The translations under genes and the position numbers were made by a program. DNA of 64,000 bases from Eonycteris spelaea (lineage: Eukaryota > Chordata > Mammalia > Chiroptera > Pteropodidae): contig PUFA01000092.1 of assembly GCA_003508835.1 (NCBI GenBank), positions 2,356,001 to 2,420,000 of the forward strand, written 5' to 3'. A model generated the notes under the pieces. That model ran no database searches, was not told the origin of the DNA, and saw nothing but the letters and a program-made list of their open reading frames with translations. This document shows positions 25,050 to 36,969 of the stretch, piece by piece; position 1 is the first letter of the stretch; the number at the start of each line of letters is the position of its first letter.

Positions 25050-25930
25050 TTATCTGTAGCTTGCATGCAGGGTTTGAATGAAAGAGAGGTTGCAAGTGAG
25101 GCTAAAGAAAGAGACAGGGGCAGACAAAGTTTAAGGGATAGAAAAGACAGTGGAAATTAAATATCTGGTGGTTATCCTCAAGGAGATTTTTCTAATCTTG
25201 CGGATTATAAATTATTTTCCAACAATTCTCATGTGTTATGGGCAATGAAAATATTTCCTGGAAGCTATATCTGCAGAATAAATAAACAAGCAAGCAGTAT
25301 TTGGTGGTTAATTCTTATTATTCTTAAATGAATTTCACCTATGATTCTTAAATCTTAATCCTTTCATGCCCACAAGAAAGAGTCTAAATCACCTTCACGG
25401 AACTAAAGCTTCCCAGTGTCCAAGGACAGTTTTTGAAAACCCTAAAGCCCCTTGGAAAGTCGTCATACTTTTGCCAAGAATGGTGCTCCCTCAGGTTATT
25501 TTTCTAAACTTGAAAAGACATCTCAGGCTACCAGGAGTGGGGAAGCTGTTTCATATCCCATACTACTTGTAAAGAGATGCAAAAACAATCAATGTTTGCC
25601 TCTGCAAAGCTGTCTACCAGCTTCATCCACTGTTCAGAGAGACAGGATGCCTGACTCCCCAGATGCAGCTGCAGTGTAAAAGAAAGATGCAAGGCTCAGA
25701 AAGAAAGGAAGTCTGATTTCTAGCCCCGTGTAGTCCTCACAGTGTGAGATTAAGCTAAATTACTTCTTTTCTCTGGCCACAATGTCCTCAGCTTTGGAAT
25801 GAATAACTTAGATAGGAGCACCTTTTTGTGGTTTTCCTCATAGTTTTTTTTTATGATCACTTATTGTAATATCTGCTATATTATAATGTAGAATATGTCA
25901 AAAATCCAGGCCCTATCATTGTCAGGGATT
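25050..25930. other. Anonymous stretch
   Basis: No repeat or gene is recognised. Two overlapping plus-strand open frames (25366-25572 and 25452-25679) have slightly higher GC than their surroundings, but I see no splice-site pattern or domain that would make them exons. Confidence 0.5.
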
Positions 25931-25934
25931 TGAT

Positions 25935-26165
25935 GCTATTCATTCATTCATGTAACAAATATTTGTTGAGTAGCTACTTCCAGGCAATGCTAGGTTTTAA
26001 AAGAGATGGTTCAAAAATATACAGGTGTTTTTTTTTTTCCTCATGGAAATCTCAGCCTAATGGGAGATACAGACAATTAGATAATGACAATAGACTGTAA
26101 TCTGTCCCCTGATGAATTCTGTGGAAATGAGAAGGAGGTACCTAACTTAGATTCAAAGCAAGGTT
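25935..26165 (-). mobile_element. LINE-2 3' end, antisense
   Basis: 'attcattcattcatgtaaca' and 'aatatttgttgagtagctac' are the reverse complement of the L2 3' terminus. 'tcatggaaatctcagcctaa' and 'gagatacagacaattagata' then follow in consensus order. Confidence 0.75.
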
Positions 26166-26169
26166 TTGT

Positions 26170-27768
26170 AGTAAAGTGAAAAATCATTTAAAACCCAATG
26201 TGAATTTAGTCACCACTGTCTCTTATTTGAGAGCAGTATAATTCATATTAGTGAAAATTAATTTATTTTATTAACATAATTATTTATTAACATAATTTCC
26301 ACCATTTCCTTCAATCCCTATAACTCACCTTAGAATACTAGTCTCATCTATTCTATATCAGAGATTGATTAATAAAGGATTAAGAAAAAAAACAAAACTT
26401 TGAGTAGATCTTCTGTTCTAGTAGACTGAGGTCTAGAGTAGATGGTCCTTCATTTCAGCACACAACAGTGAGCTGGGAAGAGGGAGCCAAATGTTTTGCA
26501 TAATAAATGTGAAGGGCATTGACGTTTTGCAGACGTTTGTTACAGTTTGCAGAAACTTTGTTACCCTACTTGGCAGAAATGGACAACCATAACTTTAAGA
26601 GAAAAATGGTCAAAATCTTAAAGCCTAATATTTAAAAATATTTTTAAAGCTCATCTCTTCAAAACTTTTTATTAGATCTGTACATTCAAATGAATACAAA
26701 TGAAATCATTTGGGGAAATCAAAGAAAGAGCAAGCATAGAAATTTTGGATGAACATGTAAAAGACAAAATAAACAGCAGTAGGAGTTGAAAAATGAGTGA
26801 AATCAAGAGTTCAGCAAAGGTGGCAATTCAGAGCCAGAAGGGACTGGGTGGGCTTCAGCGCCTCTGTGTCACAGAAATCTTGAGAAAGTCGTTGGACTTC
26901 CTCTAGGGTAAGATAGGGACTAATACTCATGAAATTTAAATCTAAAGAATAGGCAACCCTAATTAGTGTCAGGGATACAGGATTATTGAGATAGGAGAAG
27001 ACATATCAACTGTCAATAAGACCCCCAATGGAGACTGGATTTTTGCCTACTTTTCATCTTGATCTTCCCTGTCTCAAAATGATTCATATAATAATCAAAG
27101 ATGACTATGCTCACAGGAAAAAATAATAATAATAATTCAAAGAAAAAGCTGTACTTTTTTTCTTTTCCATAGAGTTATAAGTATCAGATTTTAAAATTTA
27201 TCCAGGATTTATAGTAAGCCTGGAAATAATACCATATATGATATTGTTACCTGTGGATTCTACAAAGACTGCATATGATGCACACAGCTGAGAAATAAGA
27301 TGTGGCCTATTAGGAAGCACTTTGGTAGCCAATCCCCAAGACCCTTCAAGGACATTTCTCTCCTTGGCCACTATGTTTGGAACCATGGGCAACCAGAGAC
27401 TGAGGCTGAGGGGAGGGACCTGGCATATGTTAGCTCCATATACCATTATTGACTTAATGCTTATTATATGCTGTTATTGTTGTTTTAATCAAATTGTTTT
27501 TTTTTTCAATCTGTATTCTAGGACTTGATTTTTTTTCTCACAAGGCGAGAGATTATAAATTAAGTCACTTGTTAAAAATAGGCTGTTGCAAGCAGAATGT
27601 AGATGGCTCACTGTTGATGCCACTTTTTGCTGTGGTTCCAGGTTGAGGCTAAGATCTCTAGGTGTCCCTCTCCTTGTTTCCCTACTGGGATATATGATTC
27701 AGGAGAGCAGGCAACAGGTCTGTATTGCTTTCCAGCTGCAGTACACTCAGTTCTCAGCAAAGTGTCTT
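26170..27768. other. Anonymous stretch
   Basis: There is no gene or named repeat. Two opposite-strand open frames overlap at 27198-27528 (82 and 68 codons) without any known motif. Confidence 0.5.
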
Positions 27769-27894
27769 TTCACATAACACAACAATTTGTTTAACATGTA
27801 TGTAAAATTAAGGTAGATATTCATGTAGATATTCACATAACACAACAGTTTGTCTAACATGTATATAAAATTAAGGTAGATATTCATATAATGA
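27769..27894. repeat. Tandem duplication, two 63-bp copies
   Basis: Copy 1 (27769-27831) and copy 2 (27832-27894) both begin 'ttcacataacacaaca' and contain 'aaaattaaggtagatattca'. Few substitutions separate them. A shorter repeated 'taatgattatga' follows (about 27889-27928). Confidence 0.93.
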
Positions 27895-27929
27895 TTATGA
27901 GCTCTCATAATAATGATTATGAATTACAT

Positions 27930-29280
27930 GTAATTGTACATGGATTCACCATGAGGATGATCTCCTCATAAGATTAATTTTTTGCCTATAATGATGAAGT
28001 TGAATTAAGGTACAGATTATACATTCTTTATCACACAGGCTTCTGAACAGATTGTAAAACAGTAAGGTTGAGGGTTAGAGTCCTTTAAGATTAGGAACCT
28101 GAACAAAACTAACTGGCCTTGCTGGGACAGGAAATAGGTGATCTTAGAAGCCATATGCTGAAGTATTTTGAACTGTAAATTAAGTTGAGTGGCAAATACT
28201 AAAATGCAATGCCTAAGGCTTGCAGAGTGATGACTCAGCAGTTCTTTATCAATTTCTTTGATGCTCACTCTGCTTTTTAATACCCCAAATCTAGGTTGCA
28301 TATGAAAGTACACATTAAGACTGAAACTTTCAGTGCCTTCACAACTAGTTGCAGAGAGAACTTTTAATTAACATACACCTTAAAATTAAGAGTGCTAACA
28401 GTAAGGAGCTAATCTTGCTAGTTGTGTCTTAAACAACTTAAAAACATAGTGATTAATGTCATTTCAGTTTTTGAAAACAGTTTTTCCCCAAGGTCTGAAT
28501 GTGCATTTACGTAATTTACAAACATAAATTATTAAATTAAGTCATTGCTGGTTTATGGTTGTCCTGCTAAAAGTCAATGCATTTCCTAGTTGTCCTTTAG
28601 CAGCTGAGAGTATCTACGTGTCTTTTCACCTTTTTTCCCTCTGTAGCATGGGGTTATAAAGCACCGCAGCACCAAATAAGGCCCTGTGGAAAGGCATTTT
28701 GATATTTAAAAATGTGTTTTGACAGATCAGGTTGTGCTTTTGAAGCGAACTGGAGAAACATGAATTTTTTATGGTTAACTGCATGCAGCATGGTCTGACT
28801 ACCAAAGATAAACATATTTGTAAAAAAATGACTAGGCAGATAGAAGGGACACATCAAATAAAAAGTGGAAATATTTATCATCACGTAAAAACACTTCAGT
28901 TTACTCTCAGTGTCACTGTAGCAGGTACACACATATTAAATATGTATTGGAAATGAAGAATTGCCCGGATAATAAAACTGTAGAAAATTGAAAATGGCCC
29001 TCAAATTATTACCAACTATATTATACAGTATACATTGATGAAGTGCACAGAATGTCACCAAATAACTCACCTGCCTTAATATTTTCTATTATTGGTCAAG
29101 ATGTTTATCTTCCAGTACATGTGGAGAACAAAGAAGTATGTTTGAGATTGGTCTTACTGAGAACTGAGAATGTAGGGGAAAGTTGTTTTCAAAATTACCA
29201 AACAGAAAACAAACAAAAATGCTATTTTTATAATTTTTATAATTCTCACAGCCTATATGCAGTTTTTTTAAAGGTAAGTT
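27930..29280. other. Anonymous stretch
   Basis: I see no gene, RNA or clear repeat. Minus-strand open frames of 98 (28017-28313) and 92 codons (28654-28932) look like chance frames. Confidence 0.5.
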
Positions 29281-29284
29281 TTTC

Positions 29285-29396
29285 CAATCACAGAGATTCT
29301 CTTTGAGAACAAAAATCTTGTTTCATTCAATTTTGCATTCTTAGTATCTAGCAGAGGGCTTGCCTCAAAGTAGGAGCTCATGATATTAAATGAATG
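29285..29396 (+). mobile_element. LINE-2 3' tail, sense
   Basis: 'agaacaaaaatcttgtttca', 'ttagtatctagcagagggct' and 'aaagtaggagctcatgatat', then 'taaatgaatgaatt', match the L2 3' terminus order. A short GGAT/GGTT repeat (29416-29440) follows. Confidence 0.68.
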
Positions 29397-29415
29397 AATT
29401 GGTGGGGTGATGGCA

Positions 29416-29440
29416 GATGGATGGATGGTTGGATGGTTGG
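29416..29440. repeat. GGAT/GGTT simple repeat
   Basis: Units of 'ggat' and 'ggtt' are repeated about six times just downstream of an L2 tail. Confidence 0.85.
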
Positions 29441-29654
29441 GAGAATACGCATATGAGAACATGGGTAGAAGGAAGTATGGAAAGGTGCCTTCAGAGACAT
29501 TAAGTGAACCTGAGTTTCCATGAAGCAATGTAAAGCTGATAGGAATGTTTTCTTTAGCCTCAGTTGACCTCAGCTAAACAATTACACTCTTTTTTTTTCC
29601 TGCTCTTGTCACAATATCAACAAACAAAAACTATCAATATTATATTTAAAAAAA

Positions 29655-30055
29655 AAGTAGTCAGTGTTTCAGTTATCTGTTACTTCTTAGCAAACTATCT
29701 CAAAACAAAGGCTTACAATAACAGCTTGTTATTTCTTCATACCTTTGAGTTGGTTAAGCTGTCTTCTGCAGTCATAGTTAGGTAGACAGTGGCTGAGTCA
29801 TCTGAAAGCTTGGCTCAGTCAGGATATCCAAGATGGTTTACTCACATGCTAGCAGTGGACTAGAACATTTAACCATGGGCTCTCCATGGGGCTTAGGTGT
29901 CTCACTGCATAGTAGCTGAGTTCTGAAAGGAAGCAGAGAGTAGCAGGTGCCAGACCAGTTAAGGGCCATGCTTCGATTTGGATTCAGGGCCCACCTAGTT
30001 TCAAGGGAGTGAAGATATAAACTCCATGTATCAATGTACACTCACCCTGACTGGA
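29655..30055. repeat. Mammalian interspersed repeat, family not assigned
   Basis: 'cagttatctgttacttctta', 'agtcatctgaaagcttggct', 'ccaagatggtttactcacat' and 'gggctctccatggggctta' follow, in order, a repeat I recognise from many mammalian introns but cannot name safely. Non-coding. Confidence 0.62.
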
Positions 30056-30094
30056 GCACACATGATTTAAACTGTCTTTTTACTTATCAGTAGT

Positions 30095-30190
30095 CTGCGT
30101 AAGACTGTAAGCTGTTGTTTACTGTTAATTCTCCAGCTGTTAGCAGAATGCCAGGTATGTACTAGATCAATAATAAATGATTCTTTCAAC
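30095..30190 (+). mobile_element. LINE-2 3' tail, sense
   Basis: 'agactgtaagctgttgttta', 'gttagcagaatgccaggtat' and 'gtactagatcaataataaat' match the final bases of L2. Confidence 0.68.
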
Positions 30191-30289
30191 TGAAAATATG
30201 AGAAAATGATATGCAGCGGGAATAATGTTACATGGGATACTCTGACTTTTCCCCTATTTCTCTGATTCCCATTCTCCTACATCTATCTA

Positions 30290-31830
30290 TTGGTGTTCTT
30301 GAGGAGTAGCTAAGAGGTATGATGGAAAAGACAGGTAAAAATCTTGTATTTGTGGAACTTAATGTCCAATATTGGAGGCAGAAAATAAGAATTAACAAAA
30401 AATATAAAATTTGGAATTGTTATAAATGAAACATGCAGGGTCAGTATATTCAGAATAATGGGAGAGGGAGAGAACATATTTCAGAGATAGCATGGTGAGA
30501 GGAACGTCTTTGGGAAGGAGATCTTGAAGCTGAGAGACAAAGCAGGGGAAGGAACCAGCCATGTAAAGAAACAGAAGCATACATATCCTAAACCTAAACG
30601 ATGGAAAGAAGTCAAGGCAAGATTGTTGCTTCCAAGAAATGAAAGAAGCCAGTGTGGCTGTAAACAAGTTTATCAAGGTACGGGACACTGGAGGGGGAGC
30701 CCGACCACGGTCAGATCATGCCAATCTTAGTAAGATAATGAGGAAAAGTGAGTTTTATTCTAAATGCAAATAGAGACCAGTTAATTAAAACTTTTAAGTG
30801 AGAGAGTGTATGATATGATTTATGGTCCTTAAATATTCTGACTGCTTAGTGAAGAGTGGTTTGGAAGAGGCAAGAGGGAAAGTAATGAGAAGAGTTACAG
30901 GACTTTAGTGCTTGCCTAGGGAGAGAGATGAGGGAGAACTGGGTGGAGGGGGTGGAAATGGCAAAAGGAGAACCCAGATCTATTTTGGAGGCATATTAGG
31001 AAGGTCTTGAGAATGAATTATGGTGGAAGAAGACTTCTATGTTTTTGACTGCTGCTCCAAGATAAATGTTCTTTTACTAATGTGGGAAAGATTGAAGGAA
31101 GAATGAGTGCATAGGGAAAAATCAAGGGTTCCATTTTGACATGTTAATTTGAGATATTTATATGATAGCCAAGAATAGATGTCAGTAAAAACAGAGAGTA
31201 GAAAAGTGGTTGTTAGGGGCTAGAGGGAGTGGCGTGGGAAAAGTAAAGAGAAGTATGTAAAAGGGTACAAACTTTCAGTTATAAGATGAATAAAGTCAGA
31301 GAATCTAATGTATAACATGATGACTGTAGATGATAGATAACACTGTATTGTATAATTGAAATTTGCTAAGAGAGTATAATTTAAATGTTCTCTCACACAC
31401 AAAAAAAGTTAAAAAAAATAGATGTTGAGTGCTTGGTTGGAATATAATTCTGGAATTTGTGAAAAAGAACATGTAGTGCATCCATAGGGAATGAATGATA
31501 ATTAAATAGCACCCATGTGGGTGGATGAGATTTCTTAGGGACGGAGATTCTATATAGAAAGAATCAAGGATTTAGGACTAAGTCTTGAGGCATTCAATAG
31601 TTATAGGTTGGGACAAGAGGAAAAATCAAAACAAACCAATAAACAGAACTGAAAAGGAGCAATCAGAAGCATAGGAACTAATCAGAATGGTGTGGTGTCT
31701 CAATGCTGAGTAATGGGAAGAGTTTTAAGAGTGAAGATGCTTCTATCTAGTCAAGAGTTGCTGAGATGGAGCTCCTGAAGGATGCAGACAGAGAAGTATG
31801 TGAGGTTTTGGGTGGATAGAGGTGTCTTTG
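30290..31830 (-). mobile_element. LINE-2, long 3' portion with reverse transcriptase region, antisense
   Basis: This is a long, ordered antisense L2: 'gaagccagtgtggctgtaaa' (30646), 'gtgagttttattctaaatgc' (30748), 'tattttggaggcatattagg' (30982) and 'ttccattttgacatgttaat' (31129), then right of the nested insert 'gagtgcttggttggaatata' (31427). The expected YADD catalytic motif of the CR1-type reverse transcriptase would lie near 31480-31520 and the GVPQG-like motif near 31585-31600. Both are eroded. A plus-strand LINE-1 fragment (31183-31416) interrupts it. Confidence 0.82.
31183..31416 (+). mobile_element. LINE-1 3'-end fragment nested in LINE-2
   Basis: 'gtggttgttaggggctagag', 'gggtacaaactttcagttat', 'tgactgtagatgatagataa' and 'gaaatttgctaagagagtat' are L1M 3' UTR sense text. 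It ends in an A-rich tail. The 9-bp duplication 'aatagatgt' flanks it at 31174-31182 and 31417-31425, and the L2 text resumes in register afterwards. It is a clean 5'-truncated retrotransposition event. Confidence 0.9.
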
Positions 31831-31949
31831 ACCATCATATTCAATGATGTGTTATGGAATAACAACAGCCAAGTTGGAATGGGCTATTGGGATTAGGAAA
31901 AGAGAAAAGTGAAGACCTATATGTAAAATCCTTTTTGTTATTGTTTTCT

Positions 31950-32345
31950 TTTCTGCCAAAGATTCTATATGCCTACACAAATGTACATTAATATACAATT
32001 TTTTTTTACACAAAATGAACCAGAATCTTGATTTTTTGCTTAGCAGCATATCTCAGAAATTTTCATATCAGTTTATACAGAATTCCTTGTTCTTTTTATG
32101 AAGGCAGTGCAGCATGCCATTGTATGACTGTCTCATACTTTATATAACCATTTGAATTATGCCTTATCTTCTTATTATACATGATGTGATTATATAAAAT
32201 TGGAATTTTTATATTAAAAGAAATTACTTCCTCAAAGGTTGTACTAATTTGCATTTCTAACACCAGCATTTGAGTGACTTTCCTCACAATTTAGTTGCCT
32301 TTGTGCATTATCAAATGTTTGGATTTTTCTAACGTGATAAGTTAA
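31950..32345 (-). mobile_element. Old LINE-1 3' region, antisense
   Basis: 'gcatgccattgtatgactgt', 'aaaggttgtactaatttgca' and 'tttctaacaccagcatttga' follow an older L1 antisense 3' segment. Divergence is high. Confidence 0.55.
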
Positions 32346-32354
32346 AAATGACCC

Positions 32355-33180
32355 CAGTATAGTTTTAAAAACTATCTATCTTAAAATAAGTGAAACTTAT
32401 ATAACATAAAATGAAACAGTTTAAAGTGTATAATCTATTGAAATTTAGTACATTCGCAATGTAAAACACCACCTCTATCAAGTTTCAAATATTTTTATCA
32501 TCCCCAAAGAAAATCCCATCCCAATTAAGCAACCACTCCGTATTCTCCCCTTCCCCCAGGCCTTGGCAATGACCACTCTGCTTTCTGTCTCCATGGTTTT
32601 ACCTATTCTGGACATTTCCTATAAATGGAATCATGTGAAACCTTTTGTGTCTGGCTTCTTACACTTAATATAACATTTATGAGATTCAACTGTGTTGTAG
32701 CATGTGTCAGTACTTCACTCCTTTTTACAGCTGATTAATATTCCATTTTATGTATATACCTCAATTCATTTACCCATTGGCCCTTTGATGAGCAATTGAG
32801 TATTTTCTAACTTTTGACAATGTGAATAGTGCTGCTATGAACACTTGTGTGCAAGTGTTTGTTTGAAAACCTGTTTTCAGTTCTAGGGAGATATAGAGGT
32901 AGGAGAAGATATTCTACATCATATGCTAATTGAATGTTTAACTTTTTGAAGAAACTCCAAGCTATTTTCTACAATGACTGTACCATTTTACATTCCTATT
33001 GGCAATGTATGAGGGTACCAGTTTCTATACACCCTTGACAACATTTGCCATTTATCTATTATTTATTTATTTTTTTATTTATTATGCTATCCTAGTGTGT
33101 GGGATGTGGTGTCTCACTGGTTTTTTGATCTTCTATGTTTACATGGCTGCGTTCATTTTGTGACAATTGATCAAGCTTCC
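32355..33180 (-). mobile_element. LINE-1 3' region, antisense (L1MB-like)
   Basis: A long colinear antisense match: 'cttggcaatgaccactctgc' (32562), 'tcctataaatggaatcatgt' (32617), 'gtgctgctatgaacacttgt' (32829) and 'actgtaccattttacattcc' (32977). The right end grades into an AT-rich run and a short segment (about 33145-33240) reading like a separate sense-strand repeat tail with 'ttccaataaaatctttac'. Confidence 0.87.
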
Positions 33181-33249
33181 AGTTAAGGTGCACGTACTTT
33201 TCTGCTTGCATTTTATTCCAATAAAATCTTTACATATTTTTAATATAAA

Positions 33250-36200
33250 TATTATTGAAGATTATTGAAGGATAAGTGGGTATATATGATTAAAATAATG
33301 TTAATTAAATTGACTCCCTTAACAGGCCCAAGCAGGCCAGTGTAGATGGCTATAGAAATTATTCCTTCTTCCCACAGGACACACTCGGCGCTTTCCCTTC
33401 TATTTCTGAAAAAAACACCTGAGATTTTTCGTTTTTCCATTTACTACTATTCTCACATGCTTTCCATTTCAAACATACTGTGTGAAGTCTATCCAATTAT
33501 AACCTCACTTTAGAGAGTTCATCCCACATTCAATTCAGAATGCTCATTCACAAATGTAAAAATTTGAGAGCTGTTGAGAAAATTACCTTGGCCTCTCAGG
33601 AGCTTCAGTTCTGAGTTTGAAAAAAAATTTTAAATGTGATTTTAAACACAAATACTCTTAATTTATGTGGCCATATAACACAAATGAGACTGTGATTCAA
33701 ATACAGAATAGACATTGATTAGCCATCCAAAACAAGGTCAGCATATGCTTATTTAAGAGTCACAAGAATTATTAGTATATTAGTTTCTTCTCTTTCTTGA
33801 GATAAGAGTCTTTCTGTATGATTCACCAGCTGAGCATTTTCCTTCTCCTCTCCTCAGTTCTTGTACAGATTAAAAGGTTTTCTTAATCATATTAAAATAA
33901 TCTTTGGTTTTGGGAAGTATGATCAAGAGATACTGAAAGAGGAAAAAGAATATTCAGTTACCTGAGGGGGGCGGGGGGAAGAAAGGAAGAAAAGGGTGAA
34001 AGGAAAGGGGAAGAAAGAAAAGAACCGTTATATAGGAAGGAGCTTAGGGGAGAGTTAGTTAGTAGGATGAGTCTAGTTTTAGAGAGAGAAGCTGGGAGAA
34101 AACTTTAGAGAGAAGGGGTAAGCAATATTGAAAGCTAGAAGAAAAGGAGAGAGAATTTCCATGGAGCGTTACTGTGGATTATAAATTGGATTGGTTTTGA
34201 TGTCCTTTAGACATGTCAATAAAAAATGAAGTGTACTTTAACTCTTTTGGTTGTTATCTGTGTTATGGTAAATGCAACATCCAACTGAAAGTGGATTGTA
34301 AAACACTCCAGCTTATTTTCAAGCTGTATTTATATTTATCTTTCTTTTTTAAGTTATTATTGAAATAAAAATTTCATATTTAAAAAAAATTATTGTAGAT
34401 AGCCTGAAAATCTTGAATATATGTTTGCTAACCCCAGTTTGGGAAATATAGGACTTTCACAAAGTTAGCAGCCATGACACAAAATACAGTAATGCTTTCT
34501 CTGTGAAACACAAAAGTTATTGAAGAAAGTCACAGTTTCCCATAAAATGTTAATGTATTTATTTCAATTTTTTTTGCTACATAACAAGAAACCTCATATA
34601 GCTATACAAGGTCTACATGAAAAATAGAAGAGGTAAGAAAGAAGCCTTTCTTAGCAAGATATGGCTCTCAAGGACATAATGGCTTTGGACTCGAAATCTG
34701 AGCAGAACTGTGGTTGTAAGGGAAGGCCTGCAGAAGTTAAGGTCAGTTTATATTTCTCTCCCTCAATGCTATATATTTTTCCTTTACTGTGTTTCATCTG
34801 TTCTATTTTATAAATATTAAAAAACTACAAAACAAAATACTTTTAAAATCACAAATGGTTTCTCTATGGTTTCCCTTTTTTCCCCATAGTCACCTCAATT
34901 TTTTCTTTTTTTTTTTTTTGCGTGCGTGCTTATACACTATTTTAGTTAAAATAAGCAAGCAAAATAAACAAGGAAATAAAGTGAACTAAATATGGAAAGC
35001 CCCTGCCCTAAACTGGCAAACATCTGTCTCTCAATATAAAATTGTTTCTCAATAACTTCCTTGCCCTTCAAAATTCAGTTATAGAAATAGTCATTTATGT
35101 TTATTTCTAAAGGGAAAAAAGAATGAATATAGTGTCTGCCAATTAAAGTGTATGTCAATTCAACTTATCTCAAACTCAACAACTTGTGACTGCTTTATTT
35201 TTTTCTTTCTCATCCAACCTGTCCTTATTTAAAAAATCTTATTTTAAATTATTTTCCAATTTGTAAAAGTGCATTTCTGGCCAAGACTTCTGGACATATG
35301 ACTAATTTTAATCCATTAAGAAACACAATGTCTACTACATATTATTCATAGTATTTAATTAGCTATCCTTTCAAGCACAAGCATTCTTTGTACCCGGCAT
35401 CAATAGACAAACCTCTTTCCTCTTGTCATTAAGATTCACATCTGGTTTTATCCAAAGAAAACAACATCTTAGAGCTACAGAATAAATTAAGACCATACCC
35501 TTCATTCATTTTCTTTGTTTACTCTTTTCAGCGTACTTTCTTTGTACTCCTTTTGGCAATGAAAGGAATACATAGAATTTAAATTCACTAAATTTTACTC
35601 TACAGAAAATTTTGTGAACATGCAAAATTTAACATTAATATAAAAGTTATACAACAAAAATGAGATTGTCAAATGACATATTTTTTGAAACTATCAGATA
35701 AATGGGTCTGTCATAGTTTAAGAAGCTTATGAACAAGAATGGTCAAGGAACCCCTCAAGTTGAAGGTAGAATTTGTACTGGAAACTTGTCAAAGTTGCAA
35801 GAAATCAATCCAGAGAAAAGTCAATATTCTGAGAGGGGCCAGAGCAAGAGTACCACAGGATGTTTAAGGGACTCACTGCACAGATTCTGGAGGGCGAGGC
35901 CACAGACGCATCACAGAGCTGTATTAAAGGAATCAAAAAGACAATGCACAGCCTTCACTGTAGAGGTTTGAATTTAAAGATTGATTAAGGAACCTGATTT
36001 TACGCATTCTACACATTTTCTCCATGCCTTAACTAACTGAACTGACAACGAACAATGCTAGATTATTCAAAATGGTGAAATATTTAATTCCATTTGGAAT
36101 GTGCTTTTGTATTGAAGTTCAAATAAAATAGTCTTTGATGTGACATTGTACAACTTAGATTATGAAAGAGTTACGGAACTTTCTCATGGTTCATTTTCAT

Positions 36201-36820
36201 CCAGAGACGAACAATATCTCCTTGGGGTGTGTACTGAAAAACCCTAATAGAGTTTTTCTTTTTCTTAAAATTTCTATGATAGAAATATTTCTGAGGTTCT
36301 AAAATTTTATACCATCACCCATACTTTTTTGCCTATTTCTTCTTTTATGTCTTTCCATATTTATTGTCCATGATTAATATAGGAAACTGAAGAGCCCAGT
36401 TAACATATACAAATGTGAATGAGTATTAACCAGATTTTGTTTCTAAGGGGCTGAATCTTATGCTAAATACCTTAAAGTAACAAATATGCCATTATCTTAA
36501 TTTCATATTCCAAAGCTAACTTTTTAAAATGAGGGCACCGAGCATATTTTTTAAAAGTCTGATATTTTATGCATTTTAAAGAGAATTATTTTGTTGTTCT
36601 GAAAAATAGTCACTAATAAACTTTTTGCTTTATCTCTAAACCTAAGTGAATAAAACCCAGCTGTGACATTTCCACAGTATTTATGACCCAGCTTCATCTT
36701 TTTCTTCTAGAATCAAATATCGGTTCCATGAAGAAAATAGAGCATGGCAAAGCAGATTTAATAGCTCCCCATTTTTATCACAATTCTGTTGCCGTTAACA
36801 TTGTGTACCATGCCAAAGGC
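33250..36820. other. Anonymous stretch with one purine tract
   Basis: No gene or named repeat is seen in about 3.5 kb apart from the purine-rich run at 33964-34024 and a T tract near 34902-34919. Open frames stay below 81 codons. Confidence 0.5.
33964..34024 (+). repeat. Purine-rich (GA)-type tract with G runs
   Basis: About 61 bases are purine except two. They start with G runs 'ggggggcgggggg' and continue as GGAA/GAAA units. A triplex- or quadruplex-forming tendency is possible. Confidence 0.85.
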
Positions 36821-36828
36821 TCCTCCCA

Positions 36829-36968
36829 TTATATATATATGTACACACATATATATACATATATACATGTATATATACATATATACATGTATATATACAT
36901 ATATACATATATATACATATATATATATGTGTGTGTATGTATGTATGTATGTCTGTATGTATGTATTT
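36829..36968. repeat. Compound TA/TACA/TATG microsatellite
   Basis: Runs of AT alternate with 'acatatatacatgtat' units, then TG and TATG units, over about 140 bp. Much of it is self-complementary, so it could form hairpins. The open frames across it (rich in Tyr and Ile) are artefacts of the repeat. Confidence 0.97.
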
Positions 36969-36969
36969 A

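Noticed and set aside
25366..25679. Two overlapping plus-strand open frames with somewhat higher GC
   Set aside because: The translations show no known family and the composition is not sustained beyond the frame.
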